From: Olsenella_K sp051878835
GTDB lineage: Bacteria > Actinomycetota > Coriobacteriia > Coriobacteriales > Atopobiaceae
Direction of reading: 5' to 3'
Length of the DNA stretch: 53,130 nt
Assembly (NCBI GenBank): GCA_051878835.1
Contig: JBJEKW010000037.1
Location: 1 to 53,130 of the forward strand
Shown: one piece after another, positions 1-8,196 of the stretch
Layout of the letters: each line of letters begins with the position of its first letter
How positions within the stretch are numbered: the first letter of the stretch is position 1
Notes under the pieces: model-generated
Seen by the model: the letters and a program-made list of their open reading frames with translations, nothing else
Told to the model about the DNA's origin: nothing
Databases searched by the model: none
Position numbers and translations under genes: made by a program

Positions 1-117
1 GTGCGTCCCATTGCCGAGGAGCCCAAGCGCACCATCACCCTGGGCTGGCGCAGCAGGCAGACGCTCCCACTGGCCGCACGTCGATTCGCCGACTGCCTGG
101 TACAGCAGCTGGGCTAG
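1..117 (+). CDS. LysR-family regulator, C-terminal fragment (cut by window start)
   Basis: The open frame enters at base 1 and stops at a TAG at 115-117, giving 38 residues that end in LAARRFADCLVQQLG. The pattern RPIxEPxxRTIxLxW followed by PLAARRFxDxL is the usual end of the effector-binding domain in LysR-type transcription factors, where the last helix packs against the second alpha/beta subdomain. The DNA-binding half lies outside the window, so target genes and effector are unknown. The gene points toward the YegP-like gene and ends about 180 bases before the converging stop. The family call rests on this short tail only. Confidence 0.6.
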   Translation: MRPIAEEPKRTITLGWRSRQTLPLAARRFADCLVQQLG

Positions 118-180
118 GCGCGTGGACGGGGAGCAGAGGAGCGCCCGTCCGTCACGACCTGGCGGAAGGCTTTGCATGCA

Positions 181-214
181 CAAGAAAGGCGGGGTCAGCC
201 ATGCTGACCCCGCC
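181..214 (-). terminator. Rho-independent terminator for the YegP-like gene
   Basis: A perfect 12-bp stem (188-199 with 203-214) with a 3-base loop is followed on the minus strand by TTTCTTG. The U-rich side faces away from the minus-strand gene at 299-670, so it most likely ends that transcript. It could also slow the converging LysR transcript. Confidence 0.75.
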
Positions 215-298
215 TCATGAAAGGGGATGCGCGAACAAGGGACGGAGGACCGTCCATCCGCCCCGGCTGCCATACGCTTCCGTCCGGTTCGTCGTGTC

Positions 299-670
299 CT
301 ACATGTCGTCAGCGGCGATTGAGGAGGAAGCCTCGTTGCGCATGCGCTCGATCCTGCGCAGCAGGCTGTCCTTCTGTGGGTAGCTGTGCGATTGCAGGAT
401 GTCTCCGTTGTCCTTCGTAAAGAAGCGGAAGAAGTAGTTGCCCGAAAGCGTCTCGTAGATGCGGAACTTCGGGGCCGGCTCGCGCTTGAAGGCGTCGACG
501 GTGCTGTCCTCGACTGCAGCGCTCGGGGCATCCTTGCGAACCGCCTCAATGCCGTCCAGGCACTCCTCGCGCGAGGGAAATACCAGCGACTGCCCCAGGA
601 TGTGACCGTTGCTGGAGCAAAGGTTAAACAGGTAGCGCCCGTCCTTCTCGTTGATGACGTACTGGCCCAT
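299..670 (-). CDS. YegP-like DUF1508 protein, two tandem repeats
   Basis: This 123-residue protein carries two copies of the small DUF1508 (YegP) fold. Copy one is around residues 3-46 (GQYVINEKDGRYLFNLCSSN, then a block with SREECLDGIEAVR). Copy two is around residues 68-112 (FRIYETLSGNYFFRF, then KDSLLRRIERMR). The family is usually found as one or two repeats and has no established biochemical role. The start was placed at the ATG at 668-670 because AAGGAG lies 6 bases before it; the longer in-frame extension upstream has no ribosome site. It stands alone with its own terminator and overlaps nothing. The family assignment is fairly secure; the function is unknown. Confidence 0.8.
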   Translation of the reverse strand: MGQYVINEKDGRYLFNLCSSNGHILGQSLVFPSREECLDGIEAVRKDAPSAAVEDSTVDAFKREPAPKFRIYETLSGNYFFRFFTKDNGDILQSHSYPQKDSLLRRIERMRNEASSSIAADDM

Positions 671-890
671 GGCGAACTCCTTCCTTCGTGACCTCCCGAT
701 TGGGCGATTGTGAACCACTATGCCCACAAAATCATTTGCGGGGCGACACCTCGTGGACGAGCGGTCCCAAAGCGCTCAGCAGCGGGGGATTGGCTACCCA
801 TGGCCTGATAGACTGGATGGAGTTCGAAATTCCCGCTGTAATGGCGACGTGACGACTAACGGGCCTCGCGTCGCCTGGAGAGGCAAGTCC

Positions 891-2024
891 ATGGAGATGC
901 AGGTCGTGGTCCTGGCGTCGCTGGCGCTGTGCGCCGTATGCCAGCTCTGGTTCTGGTTTCTGACCGTGCGCGAGCAGCGCAGCCTGTGGTACGGGCTGTC
1001 GTTTCTGGCCATGGCCGCCACGACGCTGCTGGCGCTGGAGGTGTTTCTGGGCTACGCGTTCCCCTTCGAAGAACACCCCCTGGTCAGGGACGTCAACCTG
1101 TTCCTGCTGGTGGTCTTCGCGGCGGCGCTGATAGCGTTTCCCTTCGCGCTGGTCCTGACGCTCATCGTGACGGGCATCCGCCTGATCAGGCGAGAAGGGC
1201 CAAGCCCTCGAAACATGCTTTCGCTGGGCCTGGGCGTCCTGATGGTTGCCTACGTGCTGGTGTGGCCCCTTCTGCGCGGCCTTCTGACGGGCATTCCCTG
1301 GGCGGGGAAGCTGCTTGACTTCACCTTCGGCTTCGTGGCCATTCTGCTGGGCGTGGCGGCAGTCGCGTTCACGCTGTACACCGTCACGGGTCTCGTGATC
1401 CAGGCGCCCCACCCGTTCAGGCGCTACGAATACATAGTGGTGCTGGGTGCGGGCCTCATGCCCGACGGCAGCGTGACGCCGCTTCTGGGCAGGCGTGTCG
1501 AGCGGGGCGTGCAGATGCTGCGGAGAAACCCCGGCGCGAAGCTGGTCATGTCGGGCGGCAGGGGGGCCGACGAGCCCAGGCCCGAGGGCGAGGCCATGAG
1601 GGACTACGCCCTGACCCTGGGCGTGCCGGGGTCATCCATCCTGGTGGAGGACGGCTCCAGGAACACGCGGGAGAACCTGAGCCTCAGCCAGGGTGTCATC
1701 CAGGGCGATCTGCGGCTGTCATCGGGGCACGACGCCGCCGACGCCCGAGGGCTTCGCCGAAGCGCCCGCAAAAGTGCCAGCTCAGGCCGCATCCTTCTGG
1801 TGACCGACGACTACCACGTGTTCAGGGCGCTGCTCATCGCGCGCCAGCTGGGCATCGCCGCGGACGGCGTGGGGTCGCACGTGCGCCTGTACTTCTCGCT
1901 GAACGCGCTCGTGCGAGAGTGGGTGGCCTACGTGTCGCTGCGCCGCCGGATGTTCACGCGGCTGACGCTGCTGATCCTGGCAGCCTACGTGCTCTGGGCG
2001 GCAGCCGTTCTGGTGGCGGGCTGA
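891..2024 (+). CDS. YdcF/ElyC-type DUF218 membrane protein
   Basis: This 377-residue protein has about five N-terminal membrane segments (roughly residues 5-175), then a soluble DUF218 domain. That domain opens with YIVVLGAGLMPDGSVTPLL, continues with KLVMSGGRGADEPRPEGEAM and ends with the TDDYHVFRALLIAR block. In the SanA/ElyC/YdcF family these motifs form a Rossmann-like pocket; members affect cell-envelope polymer metabolism and vancomycin sensitivity, but the reaction is not settled. About 25 extra residues (LRLSSGHDAADARGLRRSAR region) interrupt the core between NTREN and the TDDYHV strand. The ATG at 891 was chosen because GGAGAGG precedes it by 8 bases. It converges on larC with only 6 bases between the stops. 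Confidence 0.8.
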   Translation: MEMQVVVLASLALCAVCQLWFWFLTVREQRSLWYGLSFLAMAATTLLALEVFLGYAFPFEEHPLVRDVNLFLLVVFAAALIAFPFALVLTLIVTGIRLIRREGPSPRNMLSLGLGVLMVAYVLVWPLLRGLLTGIPWAGKLLDFTFGFVAILLGVAAVAFTLYTVTGLVIQAPHPFRRYEYIVVLGAGLMPDGSVTPLLGRRVERGVQMLRRNPGAKLVMSGGRGADEPRPEGEAMRDYALTLGVPGSSILVEDGSRNTRENLSLSQGVIQGDLRLSSGHDAADARGLRRSARKSASSGRILLVTDDYHVFRALLIARQLGIAADGVGSHVRLYFSLNALVREWVAYVSLRRRMFTRLTLLILAAYVLWAAAVLVAG

Positions 2025-2030
2025 CGGGCG

Positions 2031-3434
2031 CTACTCGTCTGCATCCGCGGCGCTCGTGGCCGCGGCCAGGTACACGGAGCGAAAGTCGGTCTGTGCCCGG
2101 CGCGCGGCGTCCATCACGCTGTCGTACTCGGGATATGCGCGGCTGACGTCGCCTCGACGGCACACCTTCAGGCGCACGGGGCCGTACGCCGTCTGTGCCG
2201 TGCGGAAGCTGACGTCCATGATGCTGCGCTCCATGCGCTGGCGGCGGATGCCTATGGTCGTGGTCTCGCGAAAAATCAGCTGCTCCAGGGCCTCCCGATG
2301 CTCGTCGTCGCAGATGACGGCCAGCTCGTAGGCCGGACGGTTCTTCTTCATATAGACGGGCAAGAAGTGCGCGTCGCGGGCACCCGCGTCCATCAGGTCC
2401 GTAAGGACGGCCCCCAGCATCTCGCCGGTGCTGTCATCGATGTTGCACTCCAGCTTACAGATGGTGTCGGCGGATTCGGGAGTGGACGAGGGTACGTCAC
2501 CCGTCGCGCCGGATTCGGTGGGGTGCGACGCCACGGCATCCGTCTGGTCGGGGAGTGGCTCAATGAGCATGGCACGCAGAATGCTGGGCACCTGGTAGGC
2601 GCGCTTGCCCGCACCCAGGCCCACCTTCAGAACGCGGAAGCGCTGAGGCAGCTGGTCCGAGGTCATGACCGCGGCCGCCAGGGCGGCTCCGGTTGGGGTC
2701 ACGAGCTCGCCCCTGCGCGTGCTCTGGTGCAGGGGCAGGCCGGTCATGGCGGCGATGTTCACGACGGCGGGCACGGGCACGGGCAGCATGCCGTGCTGGC
2801 AGCGCACTAGGCCGCTTCCCTCGGTCACGCTGGGCACCACGACCTGGTCTATGCCCAGGCCGTCTAGGCATACGGCGGCTGCGACCACGTCCACGATGGA
2901 GTCGATGGCACCCACCTCGTGGAAGTGCACCTGGTCCACGGGCAGGCCATGAGCCTTCGACTCGGCGCGGGCCACCAGCAGGAACGCGTCCTCGGCAATC
3001 CTGCGCGCGCGGGGCGTCAGGTCCAAGGACGCCAGGATGGCCTTCACGTCGGCGTAGCTGCGATGGTGGTGACCGTGGTGATGGTGCTCGTCGTGGCAGT
3101 GGTCGTGCTCGTGGTCCGCCGGCTCGGTGCCGTGGGCCCCTTCGTGATGGTGCTCGTGGTCGTGGTGATGGACGGCCACTGCGTCCGGGTCGTCCGGGTA
3201 CAGGTAGGCCATGTCGTGGTCGTGGTTATCGTGCAGGGCGTCCAGCGCGACGTCGAAGTCGCAGCAGTCCAGGCCCGACTTCACGACGCGGCTGACCCTC
3301 AGCGTGAAGCCCTCGCCCTGCAGGGGCTCCAGCGCGTGGCGGACGGCCTCCTCGCTGGCACCCAGGTCCAGAAGCGACGCCACCACCATGTCGCCGCTGA
3401 TGCCCGTCTGGCAGTCCCAGTACAGCATGCTCAT
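2031..3434 (-). CDS. larC: LarC, nickel-insertion protein for the nickel-pincer cofactor
   Basis: LarC is the CTP-dependent enzyme that inserts nickel into the pyridinium bis-thiocarboxylate ligand, the last step in making the cofactor of lactate racemase LarA. The 467-residue frame starts MSMLYWDCQTGISGDM, matching the family N-terminus. It has a very His-rich stretch at residues 68-124 (22 histidines, mixed with Asp/Glu) that fits nickel binding or storage, then the conserved core with VHFHEVGAIDSIVDVV and a C-terminal half beginning LECNIDDSTGEMLG. In Lactobacillus plantarum this protein is made from two frames by ribosomal frameshifting; here it is one uninterrupted frame. The start overlaps the larB stop by 4 bases (ATGA), so the two are translationally coupled. 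GAGGGGG lies upstream of the ATG. Confidence 0.93.
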   Translation of the reverse strand: MSMLYWDCQTGISGDMVVASLLDLGASEEAVRHALEPLQGEGFTLRVSRVVKSGLDCCDFDVALDALHDNHDHDMAYLYPDDPDAVAVHHHDHEHHHEGAHGTEPADHEHDHCHDEHHHHGHHHRSYADVKAILASLDLTPRARRIAEDAFLLVARAESKAHGLPVDQVHFHEVGAIDSIVDVVAAAVCLDGLGIDQVVVPSVTEGSGLVRCQHGMLPVPVPAVVNIAAMTGLPLHQSTRRGELVTPTGAALAAAVMTSDQLPQRFRVLKVGLGAGKRAYQVPSILRAMLIEPLPDQTDAVASHPTESGATGDVPSSTPESADTICKLECNIDDSTGEMLGAVLTDLMDAGARDAHFLPVYMKKNRPAYELAVICDDEHREALEQLIFRETTTIGIRRQRMERSIMDVSFRTAQTAYGPVRLKVCRRGDVSRAYPEYDSVMDAARRAQTDFRSVYLAAATSAADADE

Positions 3435-4138
3435 CGCGCGTTCCCCCTCACGGCAAGGCGGTTTATCTGCGTGGCAAGGTACGCCGCGCCGTAGCCGTTG
3501 TCTATGTTCACGACCGAGATCCCGTTGGCGCAGGAGTTCAGCATGGACAAGAGCGCCGCCATGCCCCCGAACGACGCCCCGTAGCCCACCGAGGTGGGTA
3601 CGGCAATCACGGGCACCGACACAAGGCCGCCCACCACGCTGGCAAGCGCGCCCTCCATGCCGGCCACGGCTATGACGCAGTTGGCGCGGCGGATGTCGTC
3701 GATGCAGTGCAGCAGGCGATGCAGACCCGCCACGCCCACGTCGTAGTAGCGGCTGACCTTGCAGCCGAAGTACTCGGCCGTCTGCGCGGCCTCCTGGGCC
3801 ACGGGCGTGTCGGCAGTGCCTGCACACACCACGGCCACCTCGCCCTCCGGGCGCGTCTGGGTGTCATGCGGCACCCACAGCACCCGCGAGACCTCGTCGT
3901 AGCGTGCCTGGGGCACCTTGGCGCGCACGACGTCGTACTGGTGCCGCGACGCGCGCGTGCCGAACGCGCAGCCCTGCGTGCGCACCATCCGCTCGTAGAT
4001 GCCCACCAGGTACTCGTCGGGCTTGCCCTGGCAGAAGACCACCTCGGGAAAGCCCGTACGGCGCTGCCGGTCGGTGTCTATCTTTGCGTAGCCCAGGTCG
4101 TCAAAGCCGGCGTCAGGGCCCGTGAGGTCCGTGCTCAC
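3431..4138 (-). CDS. larB: LarB, nicotinic acid adenine dinucleotide carboxylase/hydrolase
   Basis: LarB starts nickel-pincer cofactor synthesis by carboxylating the pyridinium ring of NaAD and cleaving off AMP to give pyridinium-3,5-biscarboxylate mononucleotide. The 235-residue protein shows the family N-terminal signature FDDLGYAKIDTDRQRRTGFPEVVF, broken here as FDDLGYAKID then DTDRQRRTGFPEV. It also has an AIR-carboxylase (PurE)-like core with AVVCAGTADTPVAQEA, VAGMEGALASVVGGLV and the late block VPTSVGYGASFGGMAALL. The start is a GTG at 4138 that overlaps the larE stop by 4 bases (GTGA), the standard coupled arrangement. It sits between larE and larC in the operon. Confidence 0.93.
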   Translation of the reverse strand: MSTDLTGPDAGFDDLGYAKIDTDRQRRTGFPEVVFCQGKPDEYLVGIYERMVRTQGCAFGTRASRHQYDVVRAKVPQARYDEVSRVLWVPHDTQTRPEGEVAVVCAGTADTPVAQEAAQTAEYFGCKVSRYYDVGVAGLHRLLHCIDDIRRANCVIAVAGMEGALASVVGGLVSVPVIAVPTSVGYGASFGGMAALLSMLNSCANGISVVNIDNGYGAAYLATQINRLAVRGNAR

Positions 4139-5022
4139 TTGGCGTCGTCCCCCTCCAGCGTCTCGTTCATGCTGCCGGTGCGGTATCCCGCCAGGTCCAT
4201 GGTGACGTACGAGAAGCCCAGCGCCTTGAAGTCGCGCACCAGCCTCTGCGCGTTTGCCAGCAGCTGGGGGAACTCGTCGGGCAGCACCTCTATGCGGGCG
4301 AGCGATTCGCCGTGAATGCGTACCCTGACCTGGTGGAATCCCAGGTCCAGGAGCTCCTGCTCGGCGCGGTCCACCATGCCCAGCTTCTTTGGCGTGATGG
4401 ACTCGCCGTACACGAAGCGCGACGACAGACAGGCGAACGACTGCTTGTTCCAGGTGGGCAGGCCCATCCCGCGCGACAGCGAGCGAATCTCGGACTTGTA
4501 CAGGCCAACGTGGCGCAGCGGGCTCAGTATGCCCTGCTCGGCCACCGCCTTGAGGCCCGGCCGGTAGTCGCCGTTGTCGTCCATGTTTGAGCCCTCGGCC
4601 ACCTGGGCCATGCCCTCGCGGTCCGCCAGCTGGCGGATTTCGTGGAACAGCTCGCTCTTGCACAGGTAGCAGCGGTTGGTGGGATTGTGGCTGAAGCCGG
4701 GAATCTTCAGCTCCTCGGACTCCACCACGAAGTGGCGAATGCCCTCCTGACGGCAGAACTCCTGTGCCTCGCGGCGCTCGCGCTCGGGAAACGACAGCGA
4801 CTTTGCCGTGACGGCGATGACGTTTTTGCCCAGGGCCCGCTTTGCGCACTCCAGAAGGAACGTGGAGTCCACGCCTCCCGAGAACGCCACCGCCAGACTG
4901 CCCTGCTGCGCCAGGTAGTCCAGCAGGTCGTGGTACTTCTGCAGCGTCTGCTCGGAGGGCTGCGGGACGTCTGACTGCGCCTGGGTTGCCTGCTTGGTGT
5001 CCAACGAGTTAGTGGTTGCCAT
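4135..5022 (-). CDS. larE: LarE, sulfur transferase for nickel-pincer cofactor, three-cysteine type
   Basis: LarE adenylates the biscarboxylate intermediate and replaces each carboxyl oxygen with sulfur. The 295-residue protein has the PP-loop signature SGGVDST at 48-54 and the family blocks AEGSNMDDNGDYRPG and ACLSSRF. In the L. plantarum enzyme a single cysteine is sacrificed as sulfur donor. Here three cysteines are visible: a CxxC pair at 118 and 121 (NRCYLCKSELF) and Cys198 in the ACLSSRF motif. That layout matches LarE homologues reported to hold a [4Fe-4S] cluster and act catalytically; this is inference from motif only. GGAG lies 5 bases before the ATG. It is the first gene of larE-larB-larC; larA is not in the window. 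Confidence 0.92.
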   Translation of the reverse strand: MATTNSLDTKQATQAQSDVPQPSEQTLQKYHDLLDYLAQQGSLAVAFSGGVDSTFLLECAKRALGKNVIAVTAKSLSFPERERREAQEFCRQEGIRHFVVESEELKIPGFSHNPTNRCYLCKSELFHEIRQLADREGMAQVAEGSNMDDNGDYRPGLKAVAEQGILSPLRHVGLYKSEIRSLSRGMGLPTWNKQSFACLSSRFVYGESITPKKLGMVDRAEQELLDLGFHQVRVRIHGESLARIEVLPDEFPQLLANAQRLVRDFKALGFSYVTMDLAGYRTGSMNETLEGDDAK

Positions 5023-5264
5023 GTTGCTCCATCTCTGGCGCCGCTTGCGGACCGGGGCATGCCCCCTCGACCCAGGGCGCGCATTTGTTTGACCTTGTTA
5101 TAGTAGGCGCCTCATCCTACCAAGTCGAACCCATGCGAATTGTTATCGCGTGCGTAACGCACGAAGGTGTTCGGGAGAAGGGCGTGCCATTGGTGCTATT
5201 CTGTGCCGGCTTTCGTCGCCCACGCGCTCGGCGACTGCTCCCATGCTGCTAGAAAGGCACGCCA
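5023..5264. promoter_or_regulatory. Divergent control region between lar operon and AEC carrier gene
   Basis: For the minus-strand lar operon a TATAAC -10 element is visible at 5097-5102. Next to it lies an inverted repeat GTAGG-N8-CCTAC (5103-5107 with 5116-5120). A second perfect dyad, CGTGCG-TAA-CGCACG, occupies 5149-5163. On the plus strand an extended -10-like TGCTATTCT is readable before the AEC gene, but I see no convincing -35. The two dyads are good operator candidates; the regulator is unknown. Confidence 0.4.
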
Positions 5265-6176
5265 ATGCAAATGAGCCTGACCCTGATGCTGCAGGTCCTG
5301 CAGATGTTTCTGCTCGCGGGCATCGGGTACGCCATGTTTCGCGCAGGAAAGATCACTCTCGAGGGCAACAAGTCCATCGGAAACATCTTGATATACCTGT
5401 CGCTGCCGGCGGTCATCATAAAGGGGTTCATGGTCGAGCGCACGCCGCAGAGCACACTAGAGCTGCTGGTCTCCCTAGTATTTGGCACCCTGGCGGTCGT
5501 GGTATCGGCAGTAGTCTCCAGGGTGGCGTTTAGGAGGGACAACGTTGCCAGCTTTGCCGCGACCTTCTCGAACCCCAGCTTCTTTGGCATACCGCTGGTG
5601 ACCTCCATCCTGGGCGCGGGGGCCGTCTTCTACATGACGGGGTTCATAGCGTCCATGAACATAGGGCAGTGGACCTACGGCGTGCAGCTGCTGACGGGGC
5701 GCCACGAGCGCCTGAGTCTGCGACAGGTGCTGTGCGCGCCCTTCGTGGTGGCGACGCTGGTGGGATTGTTCTTCTTTGCCACGCAGCTTTCCTTGCCGCC
5801 CCTGCTGCAGGGCTGCCTTGACTTCGTGGGAAACCTGAACACTCCGCTCGCGATGTTCGGCGTGGGTGTCTACCTGGCGCAGGTGGATCTGCTTGCCATG
5901 CTAAGGAAGGCGTCGAACTACCGCGTAGCGCTGGTGCGTCTGGCCGTGGCTCCCCTGGTCGCGATGTTGCTCCTGAGCCTTCTGCCCGCCGAGTTCTACA
6001 GCATGAAGCTGGCCATACTGGTGGCAGCAGCATGTCCCGTGGGCTCCAACGTGGCCGTGTACGCGCAGCTGTACGACAGCGACTACGCCTATGCGGTGCA
6101 GACAATCGTGATTTCGGTCCTTCTGTGCGTGGTCTCGATACCCCTGGTGGTGGGCCTGGCGCAGGTCCTGTGGTAA
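5265..6176 (+). CDS. AEC-family membrane transporter (auxin efflux carrier type)
   Basis: This 303-residue, very hydrophobic protein has about ten membrane segments in two halves, as in the AEC family of bacterial secondary carriers, which includes malate/malonate carriers. Useful landmarks are the first half GIGYAMFRAGKIT and YLSLPAVIIKGF, the pore-region block SNPSFFGIPL, and the second-half motif AAACPVGSNVAVYAQLY. Substrate cannot be read from the sequence. Its position divergent from a lactate-racemase cofactor operon makes an organic acid such as lactate or malate plausible, but that is inference. GAAAGG precedes the ATG at 5265; an internal ATG at 5271 is an alternative start. Confidence 0.85.
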   Translation: MQMSLTLMLQVLQMFLLAGIGYAMFRAGKITLEGNKSIGNILIYLSLPAVIIKGFMVERTPQSTLELLVSLVFGTLAVVVSAVVSRVAFRRDNVASFAATFSNPSFFGIPLVTSILGAGAVFYMTGFIASMNIGQWTYGVQLLTGRHERLSLRQVLCAPFVVATLVGLFFFATQLSLPPLLQGCLDFVGNLNTPLAMFGVGVYLAQVDLLAMLRKASNYRVALVRLAVAPLVAMLLLSLLPAEFYSMKLAILVAAACPVGSNVAVYAQLYDSDYAYAVQTIVISVLLCVVSIPLVVGLAQVLW

Positions 6177-6340
6177 ACCCCGTGGTCAGGGACAACCAGC
6201 TCAGATTCTTGGGGCAAGAAGGGCTTGCGTTCCCGGCATGCCATTTTCCTGCGCATTCTGACTTCAGGCGGTCTTGTGCCGCCATACGGGGCAGAATGCA
6301 CAGGGACGTTTGACCGAACACGCAACCATTGGAGCGCTCC

Positions 6341-7768
6341 ATGCTCTCTTCCCTGGGTTCCCTTGCCGTCATCATGCTGGTGGCGGCCTTGTCTCCCTAC
6401 GTGGCCAGCCTGATACCCGGCCGTGCCGTTCCGGAGGTGGTGTTTCTGGTGTTTGCGGGCACCGTGCTGGGCCCCAACGCACTGGGCGTCATCTCGACCG
6501 ACTCGCAGGCGATGACCCTGGTGTCCGACCTGGGCGTTGGCCTGCTGTTCATGCTGGCAGGCTACGAGATAGAGCCCGACACGCTGCGCGGTCGCTCCAC
6601 GGTGCACGCCGCGCTGGCGTGGGCGGCGTCCCTGGCTCTGGGCGTGATGTTGACCACGACCATCCTGGCCGGCAGGTTCACCCAGGTGGGAAAGGTGGCG
6701 TTCGCCATCTGCCTGACCACGACGGCATACGGCACGCTGGCGCCTATCCTGCGCGACCGCGGGGTCGTGGGCGGCACGCCCGCCGGTGATGCCATCACCG
6801 TGTACGGAGCGCTGGGCGAGCTCTTGCCCATCCTGGCCATGGCCATCCTGCTGTCGGCGCGGCAGAAGGTCGAGTCGCTGGGCGTCCTTGCGCTGTTTGT
6901 GGCCGCCTGCGTGGCGATTCTGGTGCTCCCCAGGCTGTTCCCCCGGCCGCTTCTGGGGTTCGGCACGTTTCTGAAGGACAATGCCTGGTCGGGCTCGAGG
7001 CCGCTTCTGCGCGTGGCAGTGCTGTTGCTGGTCGTGCTGCTGGCGCTTTCTGAGTATTTGGGACTGGACCTGGTGCTTGGCGCCTTCGCGGCCGGATTTC
7101 TGCTGCGCGCGCTGGCGCCCCGCAGCGGCGAGCGCCTGGCCGACCAGCTGGGGAACTTCGGCAACGGCTTCCTGATTCCCTGCTACTTCGTGATATCCGG
7201 GGCAAAGATTAACCTGAGCGCAGCCGGTGCCAACTTTGGCCTGGTCATGGGCTTCGTGGGACTTCTGGCGCTCGTGCGCGGAGGCGTCGTCGCCATCTCG
7301 CTGAACGTGAACCCCGATACCCGAAAGGGGCTGAGCGCTCCCGAGAAGTTCTCGGTCTCCGCCTACTGCACCATGGCGCTGCCCCTGGTGGTCGCCGTGA
7401 CCGACGTCGCGGTCAGCGAGGGCGCCATGTCGCAGACGCTGGCGTCCATCCTGGTGACGGCCGGTGCCATCACCGTGATCCTGATTCCCGTTGCGACGTC
7501 GTTCGCCCGTGTGGCCACCGAGGCCCATCCCCTGGAGGCCGTGCACGAGGTGGTGGGGGAGCACCACGACCTGCATGAGGTCGTGCAGCAGCACCTGGAC
7601 TCCTGGCAGAGCTCCGAGGACAAGTTCCGCAGCGAGCGCGAGCGGCTGCGCGGCGCGGGCAAGCGCCTGAGCTCGTCCGAGTACCTCATCAGGGACCGGC
7701 GCAGACCCAACCCAGACGCCAGGCGAGACGCGTCTGGCCGGCGCGAGCTGGGTGGTGGCAAGCGTTAG
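6341..7768 (+). CDS. CPA2-type monovalent cation:proton antiporter
   Basis: This 475-residue protein has about twelve membrane segments followed by a charged cytoplasmic tail from about residue 395 (TEAHPLEAVHEVVGEHHDLH onward). Motifs VVFLVFAGTVLGPNALG, LGVGLLFMLAGYEIEP and LGAFAAGFLLRAL are typical of Kef/NapA-like Na+ or K+/H+ exchangers. No KTN/TrkA nucleotide-binding domain is present, so regulation must differ from KefB/C. The ATG at 6341 was chosen because GGAG (6331-6334) lies 6 bases before it; a TTG at 6329 would add four residues. It has no close neighbour and likely its own transcript. The ion preference is unknown. Confidence 0.85.
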   Translation: MLSSLGSLAVIMLVAALSPYVASLIPGRAVPEVVFLVFAGTVLGPNALGVISTDSQAMTLVSDLGVGLLFMLAGYEIEPDTLRGRSTVHAALAWAASLALGVMLTTTILAGRFTQVGKVAFAICLTTTAYGTLAPILRDRGVVGGTPAGDAITVYGALGELLPILAMAILLSARQKVESLGVLALFVAACVAILVLPRLFPRPLLGFGTFLKDNAWSGSRPLLRVAVLLLVVLLALSEYLGLDLVLGAFAAGFLLRALAPRSGERLADQLGNFGNGFLIPCYFVISGAKINLSAAGANFGLVMGFVGLLALVRGGVVAISLNVNPDTRKGLSAPEKFSVSAYCTMALPLVVAVTDVAVSEGAMSQTLASILVTAGAITVILIPVATSFARVATEAHPLEAVHEVVGEHHDLHEVVQQHLDSWQSSEDKFRSERERLRGAGKRLSSSEYLIRDRRRPNPDARRDASGRRELGGGKR

Positions 7769-8044
7769 CTCAGAAGGTGCAGGTCTGACGTGCGCTTAAC
7801 CGTTTGGATGTGCAAATTCGTACGTACGGCCGGCAGATGTTCAGGCCGTTTCTACAGGAAAATTTTACCTGGAGGCAGAATTGGCACAAAAGAAAATACA
7901 ATTCCGTAAGGAAGGGATTTATACACATCGGGAGAGGGATATCTCGCTGCCGACGTGGTAAAGTGTCCGGCGTGCGGCCTTCCATAATCCCCCGCACATT
8001 GGAGAGGTCGTTGCACCGGCCTCTCCTTCTTTTTTTATTTTTAG
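7769..8044 (+). ncRNA. Gene-free stretch with a possible structured small RNA
   Basis: No credible protein lies between the antiporter stop and the arsR start. A TACAAT -10-like hexamer is at 7897-7902 (poor -35). From about 7910 the sequence can fold: GGAAGG (7910-7915) pairs with CCTTCC (7978-7983) around inner short stems such as GCCG/CGGC, and the segment ends in the strong terminator at 8001-8044. That would give an RNA of about 120-130 nt. Alternatively this is just the antiporter 3' UTR. No known RNA family was recognised. Confidence 0.3.
8001..8044 (+). terminator. Strong Rho-independent terminator upstream of arsR
   Basis: GGAGAGGTCG (8001-8010) pairs with CGGCCTCTCC (8017-8026) across a 6-base loop, with one G-U pair, and is followed by TTCTTTTTTTATTTTT. 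It lies 230 bases after the antiporter stop, so it ends either a long 3' UTR or a separate small RNA. Confidence 0.85.
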
Positions 8045-8161
8045 CGTGCCGCTGCACCAATTTGTTGCGCAACATTTTTTTCAGGCAAGAAGTACGGCTG
8101 GACCCCTTTATTTCTATGGAAGCGACAGCGCTCTTGCATTGTGCGGGCGATATACAACCGC

Positions 8162-8189
8162 TTGCTATTTCGAGATATCACGATATGAT
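8162..8189 (+). promoter_or_regulatory. arsR promoter with overlapping operator-like dyad
   Basis: TTGCTA (8162-8167) and TATGAT (8184-8189) are spaced by 16 bases. The inverted repeat ATATC-AC-GATAT (8175-8186) overlaps the -10, a common arrangement for an autorepressing ArsR protein. The expected transcription start (about 8196-8197) falls on the A of the ATG at 8197, which suggests a leaderless mRNA. Confidence 0.5.
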
Positions 8190-8196
8190 GGGTCAC

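Noticed and set aside
3061..3180. His/Asp codon repeat in larC as a possible tandem DNA repeat or error
   Set aside because: Codons vary, the frame is kept, and His-rich inserts are known in LarC, so it is a real protein feature.
7919..7927. TTATACACA, a DnaA-box-like nonamer
   Set aside because: Single copy with no cluster, AT-rich unwinding region or dnaA/dnaN nearby, so no origin is claimed.
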